A stretch of 64,000 nt of DNA from Streptomyces chrestomyceticus JCM 4735 (lineage in GTDB: Bacteria; Actinomycetota; Actinomycetes; Streptomycetales; Streptomycetaceae). Location: NCBI RefSeq assembly GCF_003865135.1, contig NZ_BHZC01000001.1, positions 2,976,001 to 3,040,000 of the forward strand, read 5' to 3'. The notes beneath the pieces were generated by a model, which was given only the letters and a program-made list of their open reading frames with translations, was not told the DNA's origin and did no database searches. The translations under genes and the position numbers were made by a program. Shown here piece by piece: positions 37,338 through 45,982 of the stretch (the stretch's first letter is position 1; each line of letters begins with the position of its first letter).

Positions 37338-40019
37338 GTGACCGCCCGTTCGTCGTCCCGCCGCCCATCGCAAGAACCCGCGCCCGCCCGTGGCACGGCC
37401 GTCCGGGGCACCTCCCCGGAGGCATCCGCCGGCCGGTCCGGTGTCCCGGCCACCTTCCTGCCGGGGCGTGATGAGCCTGCCGGGTCCGGCGGGGCCGCCT
37501 CGCCCGATGCGACCGTCGAGACCACTGATGCCACTGAGGTCGCTGAGGCTGCTGAGCCCGCCCAGACCACTGAGACTGCTGGGACCAGCGAGACCCACCG
37601 GTCCAGCGGGGTCACCGAGCGGCCGCCGCACCAGCGTGACCACGGCGAGCCCCTGCCGGAGCGGCCCGACGCCACCCGCCCGGACCGTACGCGGACCGGC
37701 AGCGCCCGACCTGGCAGCGCCCGGCCCGCCACCGCGGAACCCAGCACTGCACAGCCCGCCGGCGCGCCGACCGACGGCACACCCCCCGGCCCCGCCCCCG
37801 AGCCCAGCGGCGGCAGTCACGGCGTGCGGACCGCGCCGCCGCTCGGCGAGGAGGACCGCGGCCGGCTGCTGGGCGGCGCGCACCACGACCCGCACGGGCT
37901 GCTCGGCGCGCACCCGGTGCGCGGCGGCGTGCTCTTCCGCGTGCTGCGGCCGTACGCGAAGGCCGTCACCGTCCTCTCCAAGGGGCTGCGGGCCGATCTG
38001 CACGACGAGGGCGACGGCCTGTTCGGCGGGGTGCTGCCGCTGACCGCGGTGCCCGAGTACGAGCTGCTGGTCGCGTACGAGGACAACGTCGTGACCGTGC
38101 ACGACCCGTACCGCTTCCTGCCCGCCGTCGGCGAACTGGACCTGCACCTGTTCGGCGAGGGCCGCCACGAGGAGCTGTGGCAGGCGATGGGCGCGATGCC
38201 CATGGTGCACCAGGAGGTGACCGGCACCCGCTTCACCGTCTGGGCGCCGAACGCCCGGGGTGTGCGCGTGGTCGGCAACTTCAACTTCTGGGACGGCACC
38301 GGCTTCCCGATGCGCTCGCTCGGCTCGTCCGGCGTGTGGGAGCTGTTCCTGCCGGGGCTGGGCGAGGGCGAGCTGTACAAGTTCGAGATCACCCGGCCGG
38401 ACGGCTCGAAGACGCTGCGCGCCGACCCGATGGCCCGCCGTACGGAGTGCCCGCCCGCCAACGCCTCCGTCGTGCACACCTCGCACCACCGGTGGCAGGA
38501 CGCGGCATGGCTGGAGCGGCGGGCCGAGCGCCCGGTGCACGCGGCGCCGTTCTCCGTCTACGAGGTGCACCTGGCGTCCTGGCGCCCGGGGCTCACGTAC
38601 CGGCAGCTCGCCCAGCAGTTGCCCGCCTACGTCAAGGACCTGGGCTTCACCCACGTCGAGCTGATGCCGGTCGCCGAGCACCCCTTCGGCGGCTCCTGGG
38701 GGTACCAGGTCACCGGCTTCTACGCGCCGACCGCCCGGATGGGCACCCCCGACGACTTCAAGTACCTGGTCGACGCGCTGCACCGGGCCGGGATCGGGGT
38801 GCTGATGGACTGGGTGCCGGCGCACTTCCCGCGCGACGCGTGGGCGCTGGCGGAGTTCGACGGGCGGCCGCTGTACGAGCACGAGGACCCGGCGCGGGCC
38901 GCGCACCCCGACTGGGGCACGCTGGAGTTCGACTACGGCCGGGCCGAGGTGCGTAACTTCCTGGTGGCCAACGCGGTGTACTGGTGCGAGGAGTTCCACA
39001 TCGACGGGCTGCGGGTGGACGCGGTCGCCTCGATGCTCTACCTCGACTACTCCCGGGAGAGCGGCGAGTGGACGCCCAACGTGCACGGCGGGCGGGAGAA
39101 CCTGGACGCGGTGGCCTTCCTCCAGGAGATGAACGCCACCGTCTACCGGCGCTGCCCCGGGGTCGTCACCGTCGCCGAGGAGTCCACCGCCTGGGACGGC
39201 GTGACCCGCGCCACCCACCACGTGGGGCCCGGCGGCTTCGGCGGGCTGGGCTTCGGGCTGAAGTGGAACATGGGCTGGATGCACGACTCGCTGGGCTACG
39301 TCAGCAAGGAGCCGGTGCACCGCAAGTACCACCACAACGAGATGACGTTCTCGATGGTGTACGCGTACTCGGAGAACTACGTCCTGCCGATCTCGCACGA
39401 CGAGGTGGTGCACGGCAAGCGCTCCCTGGTCTCCAAGATGCCCGGCGACTGGTGGCAGCAGCGGGCCACCCAGCGGGCGTACCTCGGGTTCATGTGGAGC
39501 CATCCGGGCAAACAGCTCCTCTTCATGGGGCAGGAGTTCGCGCAGGGGGCCGAGTGGGCGGAGGGGCACGGCCCCGACTGGTGGCTGCTGGACCCGTCGT
39601 ACTCCGCCGAGCCCGACCACCGGGGCGTACGGGACCTGGTCCGCGACCTGAACCGCCGCTACACGGACACCCCCGCGCTGTGGGAGCAGGACACCGTGCC
39701 GGAGGGCTTCTCCTGGGTCGTCGGCGACGCCAGTGAGGACAACGTCTTCGCCTTCCTGCGGTACGGCACGGACGGCACCCCGCTGCTGGCGATCTCGAAC
39801 TTCTCGCCGGTGGTGCGGCACGCGTACCCGGTCGGGGTGCCGGCGGACGTGGCGGCGTGGCGGGAGGTCCTGAACACGGACGAGGTGCGGTACGGCGGGA
39901 GCGGGGTGGGCAACCCCGATCCGCTGAAGCCCGACGCGTCCGTACCGTGGCACGGGCGGCCGGCGTCGATCACGCCGGTGCTGCCGCCGCTGGCGACGGT
40001 CTGGCTGCGGCCGGTGTGA
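37338..40019 (+). CDS. glgB: 1,4-alpha-glucan branching enzyme GlgB with long N-terminal extension
   Basis: 893 residues from GTG 37338, with GAGGAGGC upstream. Introduces alpha-1,6 branches into the glucan made by GlgE. GH13_9: nucleophile Asp561 ([18 protein letters not shown]), Glu614 ([10 protein letters not shown]) and Asp688 ([10 protein letters not shown]). Two CBM48-like modules lie at about 170-390 ([29 protein letters not shown]). Residues 1-165 are a Pro/Thr/Glu/Ala-rich disordered extension beyond the usual 730-residue enzyme, comparable to the one on GlgX. 164 bases separate it from pep2, so it may also have its own promoter. Confidence 0.96.
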   Translation: MTARSSSRRPSQEPAPARGTAVRGTSPEASAGRSGVPATFLPGRDEPAGSGGAASPDATVETTDATEVAEAAEPAQTTETAGTSETHRSSGVTERPPHQRDHGEPLPERPDATRPDRTRTGSARPGSARPATAEPSTAQPAGAPTDGTPPGPAPEPSGGSHGVRTAPPLGEEDRGRLLGGAHHDPHGLLGAHPVRGGVLFRVLRPYAKAVTVLSKGLRADLHDEGDGLFGGVLPLTAVPEYELLVAYEDNVVTVHDPYRFLPAVGELDLHLFGEGRHEELWQAMGAMPMVHQEVTGTRFTVWAPNARGVRVVGNFNFWDGTGFPMRSLGSSGVWELFLPGLGEGELYKFEITRPDGSKTLRADPMARRTECPPANASVVHTSHHRWQDAAWLERRAERPVHAAPFSVYEVHLASWRPGLTYRQLAQQLPAYVKDLGFTHVELMPVAEHPFGGSWGYQVTGFYAPTARMGTPDDFKYLVDALHRAGIGVLMDWVPAHFPRDAWALAEFDGRPLYEHEDPARAAHPDWGTLEFDYGRAEVRNFLVANAVYWCEEFHIDGLRVDAVASMLYLDYSRESGEWTPNVHGGRENLDAVAFLQEMNATVYRRCPGVVTVAEESTAWDGVTRATHHVGPGGFGGLGFGLKWNMGWMHDSLGYVSKEPVHRKYHHNEMTFSMVYAYSENYVLPISHDEVVHGKRSLVSKMPGDWWQQRATQRAYLGFMWSHPGKQLLFMGQEFAQGAEWAEGHGPDWWLLDPSYSAEPDHRGVRDLVRDLNRRYTDTPALWEQDTVPEGFSWVVGDASEDNVFAFLRYGTDGTPLLAISNFSPVVRHAYPVGVPADVAAWREVLNTDEVRYGGSGVGNPDPLKPDASVPWHGRPASITPVLPPLATVWLRPV

Positions 40020-40028
40020 GGCGCTCAG

Positions 40029-40053
40029 CGGGCCGGGGCGGTGCCCCGGCCCG
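40029..40053. terminator. Bidirectional terminator between glgB and the aldo/keto reductase
   Basis: An 11-bp perfect stem (40029-40039 with 40043-40053) around a GGT loop, 9 bases after the glgB stop and 9 bases past the convergent reductase stop at 40062. Confidence 0.85.
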
Positions 40054-40061
40054 TGCGCCGG

Positions 40062-41126
40062 TCAGCCGCCCATGGCCCGTTTCCAGCCGTCCAGGAAGGG
40101 CGCCTCGGCCGGGTCGGGGCGGTCGGTCGCGTTCATGACGCGGTGCCAGTACGGGTAGTAGGCGGGCAACTGGGAGAGTTCGGTGAGGCGGGCGGTCTCG
40201 GCCTCGGTCAGCCGCAGCTCGGTGGCGGCGAGGTCGTCGCGCAGTTGCTCCTCGTTGCGGGCGCCGATCACCAGGCCGGTGACGCCGGGGCGGCCGAGCA
40301 GCCAGGCGAGCACGACCCGCGGGACCGAGGTGCCGTGCGCGTCGGCGATCCCGGCCAGGCACTCGATGATGTCGTAGGCGCGCTCCTTGTCGACCACGTG
40401 CGGTTCGGGCCAGTCGGTGCCCTGCCGGGTGGTGGCCGGCACCGGCTGTCCGCGCCGGACCTTGCCGCTGAGCAGCCCCTCCCCCAGCGGGCTCCAGACC
40501 AGCGTGCCCAGGCCCTGGTCCAGGGCGGCCGGGAGGATCTCGTACTCGGCCTCGCGGGCCTCGGGCGTGTAGTAGACCTGCTGGGCCACCGGCGCGGTCA
40601 GACCGTGCAGCCGCGCCGTGTACAGCGTCTTCATGATCTGCCACCCGTTGAAGTTGGAGAGGCCGACATAGCGGACCTTGCCGTCGGCGACCAGCCGGTC
40701 CAGCGCGGTCAGGGTCTCCTCGACGGGCGTCTGGCCGTCCCACTGGTGCAGGTAGAGCAGGTCCAGGTGGTCGGTCTGGAGGCGGCGCAGACTGCGCTCG
40801 ACCTCGCGCAGAATGCTGTACGCCGACGAGCCGCCCTCGTTGGGCCCGTCGCCGACCTGCATCCGGACCTTCGAGGCGAGCAGGACGTCGTCGCGGCGGC
40901 CGCGCAGCGCCTCGCCGGTGATCTCCTCGGCCTGGCCGAAGGAGTACATGTTCGCGGTGTCGATCATGTTCACGCCGGCGTCCAGTGCGATGTCGAACAG
41001 CCGGCGGGCCTCGTCCGTACCGAGCCCGCCGATCTGCGCGAACTGTTCGCGCGCGCCCACGTTGAGGGTGCCGAGCACGAGCCGGGACACCTTCAGGCCC
41101 GACCGTCCGAGCGTGCGGTATTCCAC
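40062..41126 (-). CDS. Aldo/keto reductase
   Basis: 354 residues from GTG 41126, with GAGGAGG upstream. The catalytic tetrad of the NADPH-dependent AKR barrel is visible: Asp56 and Tyr61 (DTANMYSFG), Lys86 (LASKVR), His127 (LLYLHQWD). The C-terminal phosphate-binding loop is VTGLVIGARNEEQLRDDL. Resembles YajO/Gcy-like reductases that reduce sugar aldehydes and other carbonyls. No neighbour points to a specific substrate. Confidence 0.93.
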   Translation of the reverse strand: MEYRTLGRSGLKVSRLVLGTLNVGAREQFAQIGGLGTDEARRLFDIALDAGVNMIDTANMYSFGQAEEITGEALRGRRDDVLLASKVRMQVGDGPNEGGSSAYSILREVERSLRRLQTDHLDLLYLHQWDGQTPVEETLTALDRLVADGKVRYVGLSNFNGWQIMKTLYTARLHGLTAPVAQQVYYTPEAREAEYEILPAALDQGLGTLVWSPLGEGLLSGKVRRGQPVPATTRQGTDWPEPHVVDKERAYDIIECLAGIADAHGTSVPRVVLAWLLGRPGVTGLVIGARNEEQLRDDLAATELRLTEAETARLTELSQLPAYYPYWHRVMNATDRPDPAEAPFLDGWKRAMGG

Positions 41127-41248
41127 GGGTCCTCCTCGGTCGACGATGCGGGTGATGCTCCGCGATCAACCGTAGGTGCGGGACCGGTGGGCCGCACGGC
41201 AGGCCGGGTGCGGCGTGGCGCGGCCGGCCGGGGCCGTGCGGCGGTCCC

Positions 41249-41662
41249 TCAGTCCGCGCCCCCGGCCAGCTCCGCGCGCAGCCGGGCCAGGTGCGCCAGC
41301 CATTCCTGGCCGCCGTCCGACTCGTCCCACAGCTCGGCCAGCTCGGAGTCCGGCGCGAGCACCCGGTCCAGGGCGTGCACCGCGAGCACGGCGAGTCTGC
41401 GCGGCGGCTCGGGGACCGTCAGGTCGGGGGCGTGCGCGGGGTCGGCCGGGGCCGTGCCGTCCGCGCGGGCGGCGGCTATCAGGGCCGCGGCGGCCACGGC
41501 CATCTCGCCTTCCGGGGCTTCGAGATAGTCCCGTTCGGCGGCGGCGCTGGACAGCACGCCCCGCAGGGCGCCGAGCCGCCGGTCCTCCGGCATGGCGACC
41601 AGATCGTCCAGCAGATCCGCCGCCCCGTCGTTGTCGAACAGCCCCATGCCCCAGGTCCCCAT
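41249..41662 (-). CDS. DUF4259 domain protein
   Basis: 137 residues from ATG 41662. Starts with the DUF4259 signature MGTWGMGLFDNDGAADLLDDL, and the tail keeps ALDRVLAPDSELAELWDES. Many actinobacteria carry several such proteins; no function is established. It is likely a monocistronic gene between two hairpins. Confidence 0.85.
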   Translation of the reverse strand: MGTWGMGLFDNDGAADLLDDLVAMPEDRRLGALRGVLSSAAAERDYLEAPEGEMAVAAAALIAAARADGTAPADPAHAPDLTVPEPPRRLAVLAVHALDRVLAPDSELAELWDESDGGQEWLAHLARLRAELAGGAD

Positions 41663-41703
41663 CGGCCTTCGCCCCTCACTCGTCACCACCCACGCGCCCG
41701 AAC

Positions 41704-41758
41704 CACCACCGGGCCGATTGCATCGTGGCATCTGCCACTGACAATCGGCCCGGTGGTG
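41704..41758. terminator. 17-bp perfect stem with nested inner hairpin
   Basis: 41704-41720 pairs perfectly with 41742-41758. The 21-base loop contains GTGGCA (41725-41730) and TGCCAC (41733-41738), a second stem. It lies 47 bases past the stop of the leftward efflux pump and is the likely terminator before the DUF4259 gene. Confidence 0.85.
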
Positions 41759-41805
41759 CGGTGCGGGACCGCGCGGGCGCGGCTCCGTCACGCAGGGAGT
41801 GCGGC

Positions 41806-43515
41806 TCAGTCGCGCGTGGACGCGCCGCCGCTGCCCGCCGTGACGGGCTCGCGGGTGGCCTCCGGACCGGCTTCCGTACCGGTGCCCGGCTGCTGCGTAC
41901 GGCGGCGGCGCGGCAGCAGTACGGCGACCAGCACCGTCCCCACGCCGAGCACGACCGCGCCGACCAGGCTGGTGTGCGCCACCGCGTCGGAGAACGCCCC
42001 GCGTACCGCGTCCGCGACCGCCTGGGCCTGCTGGATGCCGAGTGTTTGCGCCTTCTCCGGGCCCACCTTGGGCGCGGCACCCTGGGCGACCTGCTTGCCG
42101 ACCTCCTTGGCGACCGCCAGTCCGGCGCCCACCGAGTCCTGCGCGGTGGACAGGGCGCTGCCGGGCAGCTTCGGGCCGCCGTGCGCCGCCGCCGACGCCG
42201 CCGCGTCGGACAGCTTGGAGGAGTAGGCGCTCGCCAGGACGGAGCCGAGGACGGCGATGCCGAGCGAGCCGCCCAGTTCGATGGAGGTGTCGTTGACCGC
42301 GCCGCCGACACCGAGCTGGTCCTCGGGGAAGGCGCCCATGATGGCGTCGGTGCACGGCGACAGGGACAGGCCGATGGCCAGGCCGAGCACGATGAGCGGG
42401 GCGAGGAAGTCGCCGTACGAGGAACCGGCGTCCACCTGGGTGAGCAGGGCGAGGGCGACCGTGCCGCCCACCATGCCGGTGGTGACGGTGACCTTCATGC
42501 CGAGGCGCGGCGTCAGGAAGCCGGTCAGCGCGGCGCCCACGAAGACCGCGCCGGCCAGCGGCAGCATCCGTATACCGGTGTCCAGCGGGGAGTAGCCCAG
42601 GACGAACTGGAGGTGCTGGGTGAGGTAGTAGAACGCGCCGAAGACCGCGAGGAAGAAGAGGGCGACGGCGAGGTTGGCGCCGGCGAAGCCGCGGTGGGCG
42701 AAGCGGCGTACGTCCAGGACGGGGCGCGGGTGGCGCAGCTCCCAGACGACGAACAGGACCAGGCCGACCCCTGCGGCGATCGCGGCGCCGACGGCGCGGG
42801 CGTCCCAGCCGAAGTGCGGGCCCTGGATGAGCATGTAGATCAGCGAGCCGACCCAGACGACGGACAGCAGGCCGCCGACGTAGTCGAGGCGGTCGCTGTG
42901 GCCCGCCTTGGACGCCGGGACGACCAGCAGCGCGCCGATGATGCCGAGTGCCGCGACCGGCACGTTGATCAGGAAGGACGAGGACCAGCCGTGGTCCTCC
43001 AGCAGCGCGCCGGCGACGAGCGGGCCGACGGCGATGGCCAGTCCGGCGGTCGCGGTCCAGATGGTGATGGCGAGCGCGCGTTCGCGGCGCGGGAAGGTGG
43101 CGGCCAGCAGGGACAGCGTCGCGGGCATGATCATGGCCGCGCCCACGCCCATCACGGCACGCGCCGCGATGACGCCGCCGGAGCTGTCCACCAGGGCGCC
43201 CGCGACCGAACCGCCCGCGAAGACCAGCAGGCCGAGGACGAGGGCACCGCGGCGGCTGTACTTGTCGCCGACCGCGCCGAGCATCAGCATCAGCGCGGCG
43301 TACGGGACGGTGTAGGCGTCGATGACCCACTGCAGGTCGGAGCTGCTCAGGCCCAGGTCGGCGGTCATGTCGGGGGCCGCGACGGTGAGCGAGGTGTTCG
43401 CCATCACGATGATCAGCAGGCTCAGGCACAGCACGCCCAGGGCCCACCAGCGTTTCGTGTAGGGCCGGTCCGTTTCGTGGACCGGCCGGGTCTGCGGAGA
43501 AGGCACCCGATTCAC
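41806..43515 (-). CDS. MFS drug-efflux transporter, DHA2 (14-helix) family, TetR-controlled
   Basis: 569 residues from GTG 43515; GTG 43506 with AGGGG 8 bases upstream is equally likely. Fourteen membrane helices, with MANTSLTVAAPDM in helix 1 and LGAVGDKYSRRGAL after helix 2. The large loop near residues 445-510 (SSKLSDAAASAAAHGGPKL) is typical of QacA/EmrB-type pumps. Divergent from a TetR repressor gene with 133 bases between them containing three abutting or closely spaced palindromes, so drug-inducible derepression is likely. Substrate unknown. Confidence 0.93.
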   Translation of the reverse strand: MNRVPSPQTRPVHETDRPYTKRWWALGVLCLSLLIIVMANTSLTVAAPDMTADLGLSSSDLQWVIDAYTVPYAALMLMLGAVGDKYSRRGALVLGLLVFAGGSVAGALVDSSGGVIAARAVMGVGAAMIMPATLSLLAATFPRRERALAITIWTATAGLAIAVGPLVAGALLEDHGWSSSFLINVPVAALGIIGALLVVPASKAGHSDRLDYVGGLLSVVWVGSLIYMLIQGPHFGWDARAVGAAIAAGVGLVLFVVWELRHPRPVLDVRRFAHRGFAGANLAVALFFLAVFGAFYYLTQHLQFVLGYSPLDTGIRMLPLAGAVFVGAALTGFLTPRLGMKVTVTTGMVGGTVALALLTQVDAGSSYGDFLAPLIVLGLAIGLSLSPCTDAIMGAFPEDQLGVGGAVNDTSIELGGSLGIAVLGSVLASAYSSKLSDAAASAAAHGGPKLPGSALSTAQDSVGAGLAVAKEVGKQVAQGAAPKVGPEKAQTLGIQQAQAVADAVRGAFSDAVAHTSLVGAVVLGVGTVLVAVLLPRRRRTQQPGTGTEAGPEATREPVTAGSGGASTRD

Positions 43516-43527
43516 CCCTGACTCTGA

Positions 43528-43562
43528 AGAACGTTCTCGGTGGCGTGCGCGTACCCGCGCAC
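43528..43562. promoter_or_regulatory. Additional palindromes next to the efflux pump start
   Basis: AGAACGTTCT (43528-43537) is a perfect 10-bp palindrome. GTGCGCG (43545-43551) and CGCGCAC (43556-43562) form a 7-4-7 palindrome of the same architecture as the TetR sites but different sequence. They may bind a second regulator. Confidence 0.35.
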
Positions 43563-43565
43563 GAC

Positions 43566-43628
43566 TTGCACACGCATGTGCAATTACACAGTGGTGTGCA
43601 ATTTACGTCGCTGCACACCCATGTGCAA
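43566..43628. promoter_or_regulatory. Three tandem TetR operators, TTGCACA-N4-TGTGCAA
   Basis: Three 18-bp sites: 43566-43583 (perfect), 43584-43601 (TTACACA left arm, directly abutting the first) and 43611-43628 (CTGCACA left arm). All share the right arm TGTGCAA and a 4-base centre. They fill the gap between the divergent efflux pump and TetR genes, so the repressor probably binds all three and controls both promoters. Confidence 0.75.
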
Positions 43629-43648
43629 AATGAGGGAGGAGCGGGACC

Positions 43649-44338
43649 GTGACCGCACGCGTCCGCCGACCGAGGAGCCGCAGCGCCATGACCGCACTCA
43701 CCAGCCGCGCCCACGCCAACCGCCGCCGGATCATGGACATCGCACTGGCCGAACTGCTGCGGCACCCGGACGCGACCATGGACCAGATCGCGCGGGCCGC
43801 GGGCGTGGTGCGGCGCACCGTCTACGGGCACTTCCCCAGCCGGGAGGCGCTGATCACCGCGCTGACGGACGCCGCCGTGGACGATGTGACGACCGCCTTC
43901 GCCGACGGCACGGCCGACCCGTCCGAGCCCGCCGACGTGGCGCTGGCGCGGGCCACCCTCGCCGCGTGGGAGTGCGCCGACCGCTACCGGCTGCTGGTCT
44001 CGCTCGCCCAGTGCAGCGTCACGGACGCCGGTATCCGGGCCCGTCTGGAGCCCGTACGGCGCCGGGCGACCACCATCCTGGAGCGCGGCCTGGAAGCGGG
44101 CCTGTTCCACTCCCCGCTCACCCCGGGCGCACTGGCCCACGTCCACGAACACATGCTGTTCGGCCTGATGCAGGCGGTGAACGACGGCGACCTGGACGCC
44201 GAGGCCGCCGGGCACGCGGCGGCGGAGACGGTGCTGGCGGCGTCGGGGGTGCCGGGCGAGCGGGCGGCCGAGGCGGTACGGGTGGCAGAGGGGACGAGGG
44301 TGCCGGACGCGGCTGCGTCATCGGCCGCGACGGGCTGA
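43649..44338 (+). CDS. TetR/AcrR-family transcriptional repressor
   Basis: 229 residues from GTG 43649, with GGGAGGAG upstream; ATG 43688 with GAGGAG is an alternative giving 216 residues (MTALTSRAHANRRRIMDI). Helix-turn-helix at ATMDQIARAAGVVRRTVYGHFPSREALI, then the helical ligand-binding domain. Likely represses the divergent efflux pump and itself through the palindromes at 43566-43628. The inducer is unknown. Confidence 0.92.
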   Translation: MTARVRRPRSRSAMTALTSRAHANRRRIMDIALAELLRHPDATMDQIARAAGVVRRTVYGHFPSREALITALTDAAVDDVTTAFADGTADPSEPADVALARATLAAWECADRYRLLVSLAQCSVTDAGIRARLEPVRRRATTILERGLEAGLFHSPLTPGALAHVHEHMLFGLMQAVNDGDLDAEAAGHAAAETVLAASGVPGERAAEAVRVAEGTRVPDAAASSAATG

Positions 44339-44363
44339 CGAAAGGGCGTCCGGGCACGCGAAA

Positions 44364-44396
44364 GGGCCCCGGCGGGCGCGCACCCGCCGAGGCCCC
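44364..44396. terminator. Bidirectional terminator between tetR and dctA
   Basis: GGGCCCCGGCGGG (44364-44376) pairs with CCCGCCGAGGCCC (44383-44395) with one mismatch. It lies between the convergent stops at 44338 and 44408. Confidence 0.7.
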
Positions 44397-44407
44397 GGTT
44401 CCGGGTC

Positions 44408-45799
44408 TCAGACCTTCGCCGGCTCCTTCGCCACCTCGGCCCCCGGCTCCTCCGCCCCGTGTCCGTCCGGGCTCAGGGTCCGCTCGTCGAACGGGAGACG
44501 GCCGCCGAGCACCTCGCCGACCCGGGACTTGTCGATCTCCTTGGTCCAGGTGCCGACCAGGACGGTGGCCACCGCGTTGCCCGCGAAGTTGGTCAGGGCG
44601 CGGGCCTCGCTCATGAAGCGGTCGATGCCGACGATCAGGCCGACGCCGTCGACCAGTTCCGGGCGGTGCGACTGGAGGCCGCCGGCCAGCGTCGCCAGCC
44701 CGGCGCCCGTCACACCCGCCGCGCCCTTGGACGCGATGATCATGAAGACGAGCAGCGAGACCTGCTGGCCGATGGAGAGCGGGCTGCCCATCGCCTCGGC
44801 GATGAACAGTGAGGACATCGTCAGGTAGATCGCGGTGCCGTCGAGGTTGAAGCTGTAGCCGGTCGGCACGGTGATGCCGACGACCGGCTTGCTGACGCCC
44901 AGGTGCTCCATCTTCGCGATCAGCCGCGGCAGCGCGGACTCGGAGGACGAGGTGGACAGGATCAGCAGGAACTCCCGGCCCAGGTACTTCAGCAGGGCGA
45001 AGATGTTCACCCCGGCGATCAGACGCAGCAGCGTACCGAGGACGACGATCACGAACAGCAGACAGGTCACGTAGAAGCCGACCATGATGACGGCCAGCGA
45101 CTTCAGCGCGTCCACGCCGGTCGCGCCGACCACCGCGGCCATCGCGCCGAACGCGCCCACCGGCGCGGCCCACATGATCATGGACAGCACGCGGAAGACC
45201 AGGCGCTGGACGTGCCCGATGCCGCGCAGCACGGGCTCGCCGGAGGCGCCCATCGCCTGCAGGCCGAAGCCGACCAGCAGCGCCACCAGCAGCGTCTGGA
45301 GCACCTGGCCGTGGGTGAGCGCGGAGACCAGCGTCTCCGGGATGATGCCGAGCAGGAAGTCCGTGGTCGACTCGGCGCCGCCCTTGGTCTGGGCCTGGCC
45401 CGCGTGCCGCAGCGACTCGGTCAGGTGCAGGCCGGAGCCCGGCTCCAGGATGTTGCCGACCACCAGGCCGATGGCCAGCGCGACCGTGGACATCACCATG
45501 AAGTAGCCCAGTGCCAGACCGCCGACCGCGCCGACCTTGGCGGCCTTGCGGACCGAGCCGACGCCCAGCACGATCGTGCAGAAGATCACCGGCGAGATCA
45601 TCATCTTGATCAGGTTCACGAAGCCGGTGCCCAGCGGCTTCAGCCCGACGGCGAAGCCGGGGGCCGCGAAGCCCACGGCGATGCCGGCGAGCACGGCGAC
45701 GATCACGGCGATGTAGAGGTAATGCGTCCGGTCCCGCTTCTGCTGCTGCGGTGCGGTCTCCTCGGTCGTCCCCCCGGGCGGTGGGGTCTGTGCGGCCAC
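44408..45799 (-). CDS. dctA: Dicarboxylate/amino acid:cation symporter (DctA-like)
   Basis: 463 residues from GTG 45799, with GAGGAG 6 bases upstream. Glutamate-transporter fold with the re-entrant Ser-rich loop LSTSSSESALPRLI and the substrate/cation helix GYSFNLDGTAIYLT, plus FMSEARALTNFAGNAVA near the end. Imports C4-dicarboxylates such as succinate, fumarate and malate with protons or sodium. Divergent from a CitA/DcuS-type sensor kinase and its regulator, which most likely induce it when dicarboxylates are present. The C-terminal tail is Glu/Pro-rich and cytoplasmic. Confidence 0.92.
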   Translation of the reverse strand: MAAQTPPPGGTTEETAPQQQKRDRTHYLYIAVIVAVLAGIAVGFAAPGFAVGLKPLGTGFVNLIKMMISPVIFCTIVLGVGSVRKAAKVGAVGGLALGYFMVMSTVALAIGLVVGNILEPGSGLHLTESLRHAGQAQTKGGAESTTDFLLGIIPETLVSALTHGQVLQTLLVALLVGFGLQAMGASGEPVLRGIGHVQRLVFRVLSMIMWAAPVGAFGAMAAVVGATGVDALKSLAVIMVGFYVTCLLFVIVVLGTLLRLIAGVNIFALLKYLGREFLLILSTSSSESALPRLIAKMEHLGVSKPVVGITVPTGYSFNLDGTAIYLTMSSLFIAEAMGSPLSIGQQVSLLVFMIIASKGAAGVTGAGLATLAGGLQSHRPELVDGVGLIVGIDRFMSEARALTNFAGNAVATVLVGTWTKEIDKSRVGEVLGGRLPFDERTLSPDGHGAEEPGAEVAKEPAKV

Positions 45800-45982
45800 G
45801 GCTGACTCCTCGGTCTTCGGTCCTGCGCCGGTCTGCGGCTCTGCAACCCGTACCCGGCCCGTGTCGTGCCGGGTACGCGGCCCGTACGCAGAACAGTCCC
45901 GGTGACTATGCACGCCGTTGTGGCGCCCGTCACCCTTGTGTGCATTTCGTTCACGCGTCAAGGAACGGGCAGACTGTCGGCC

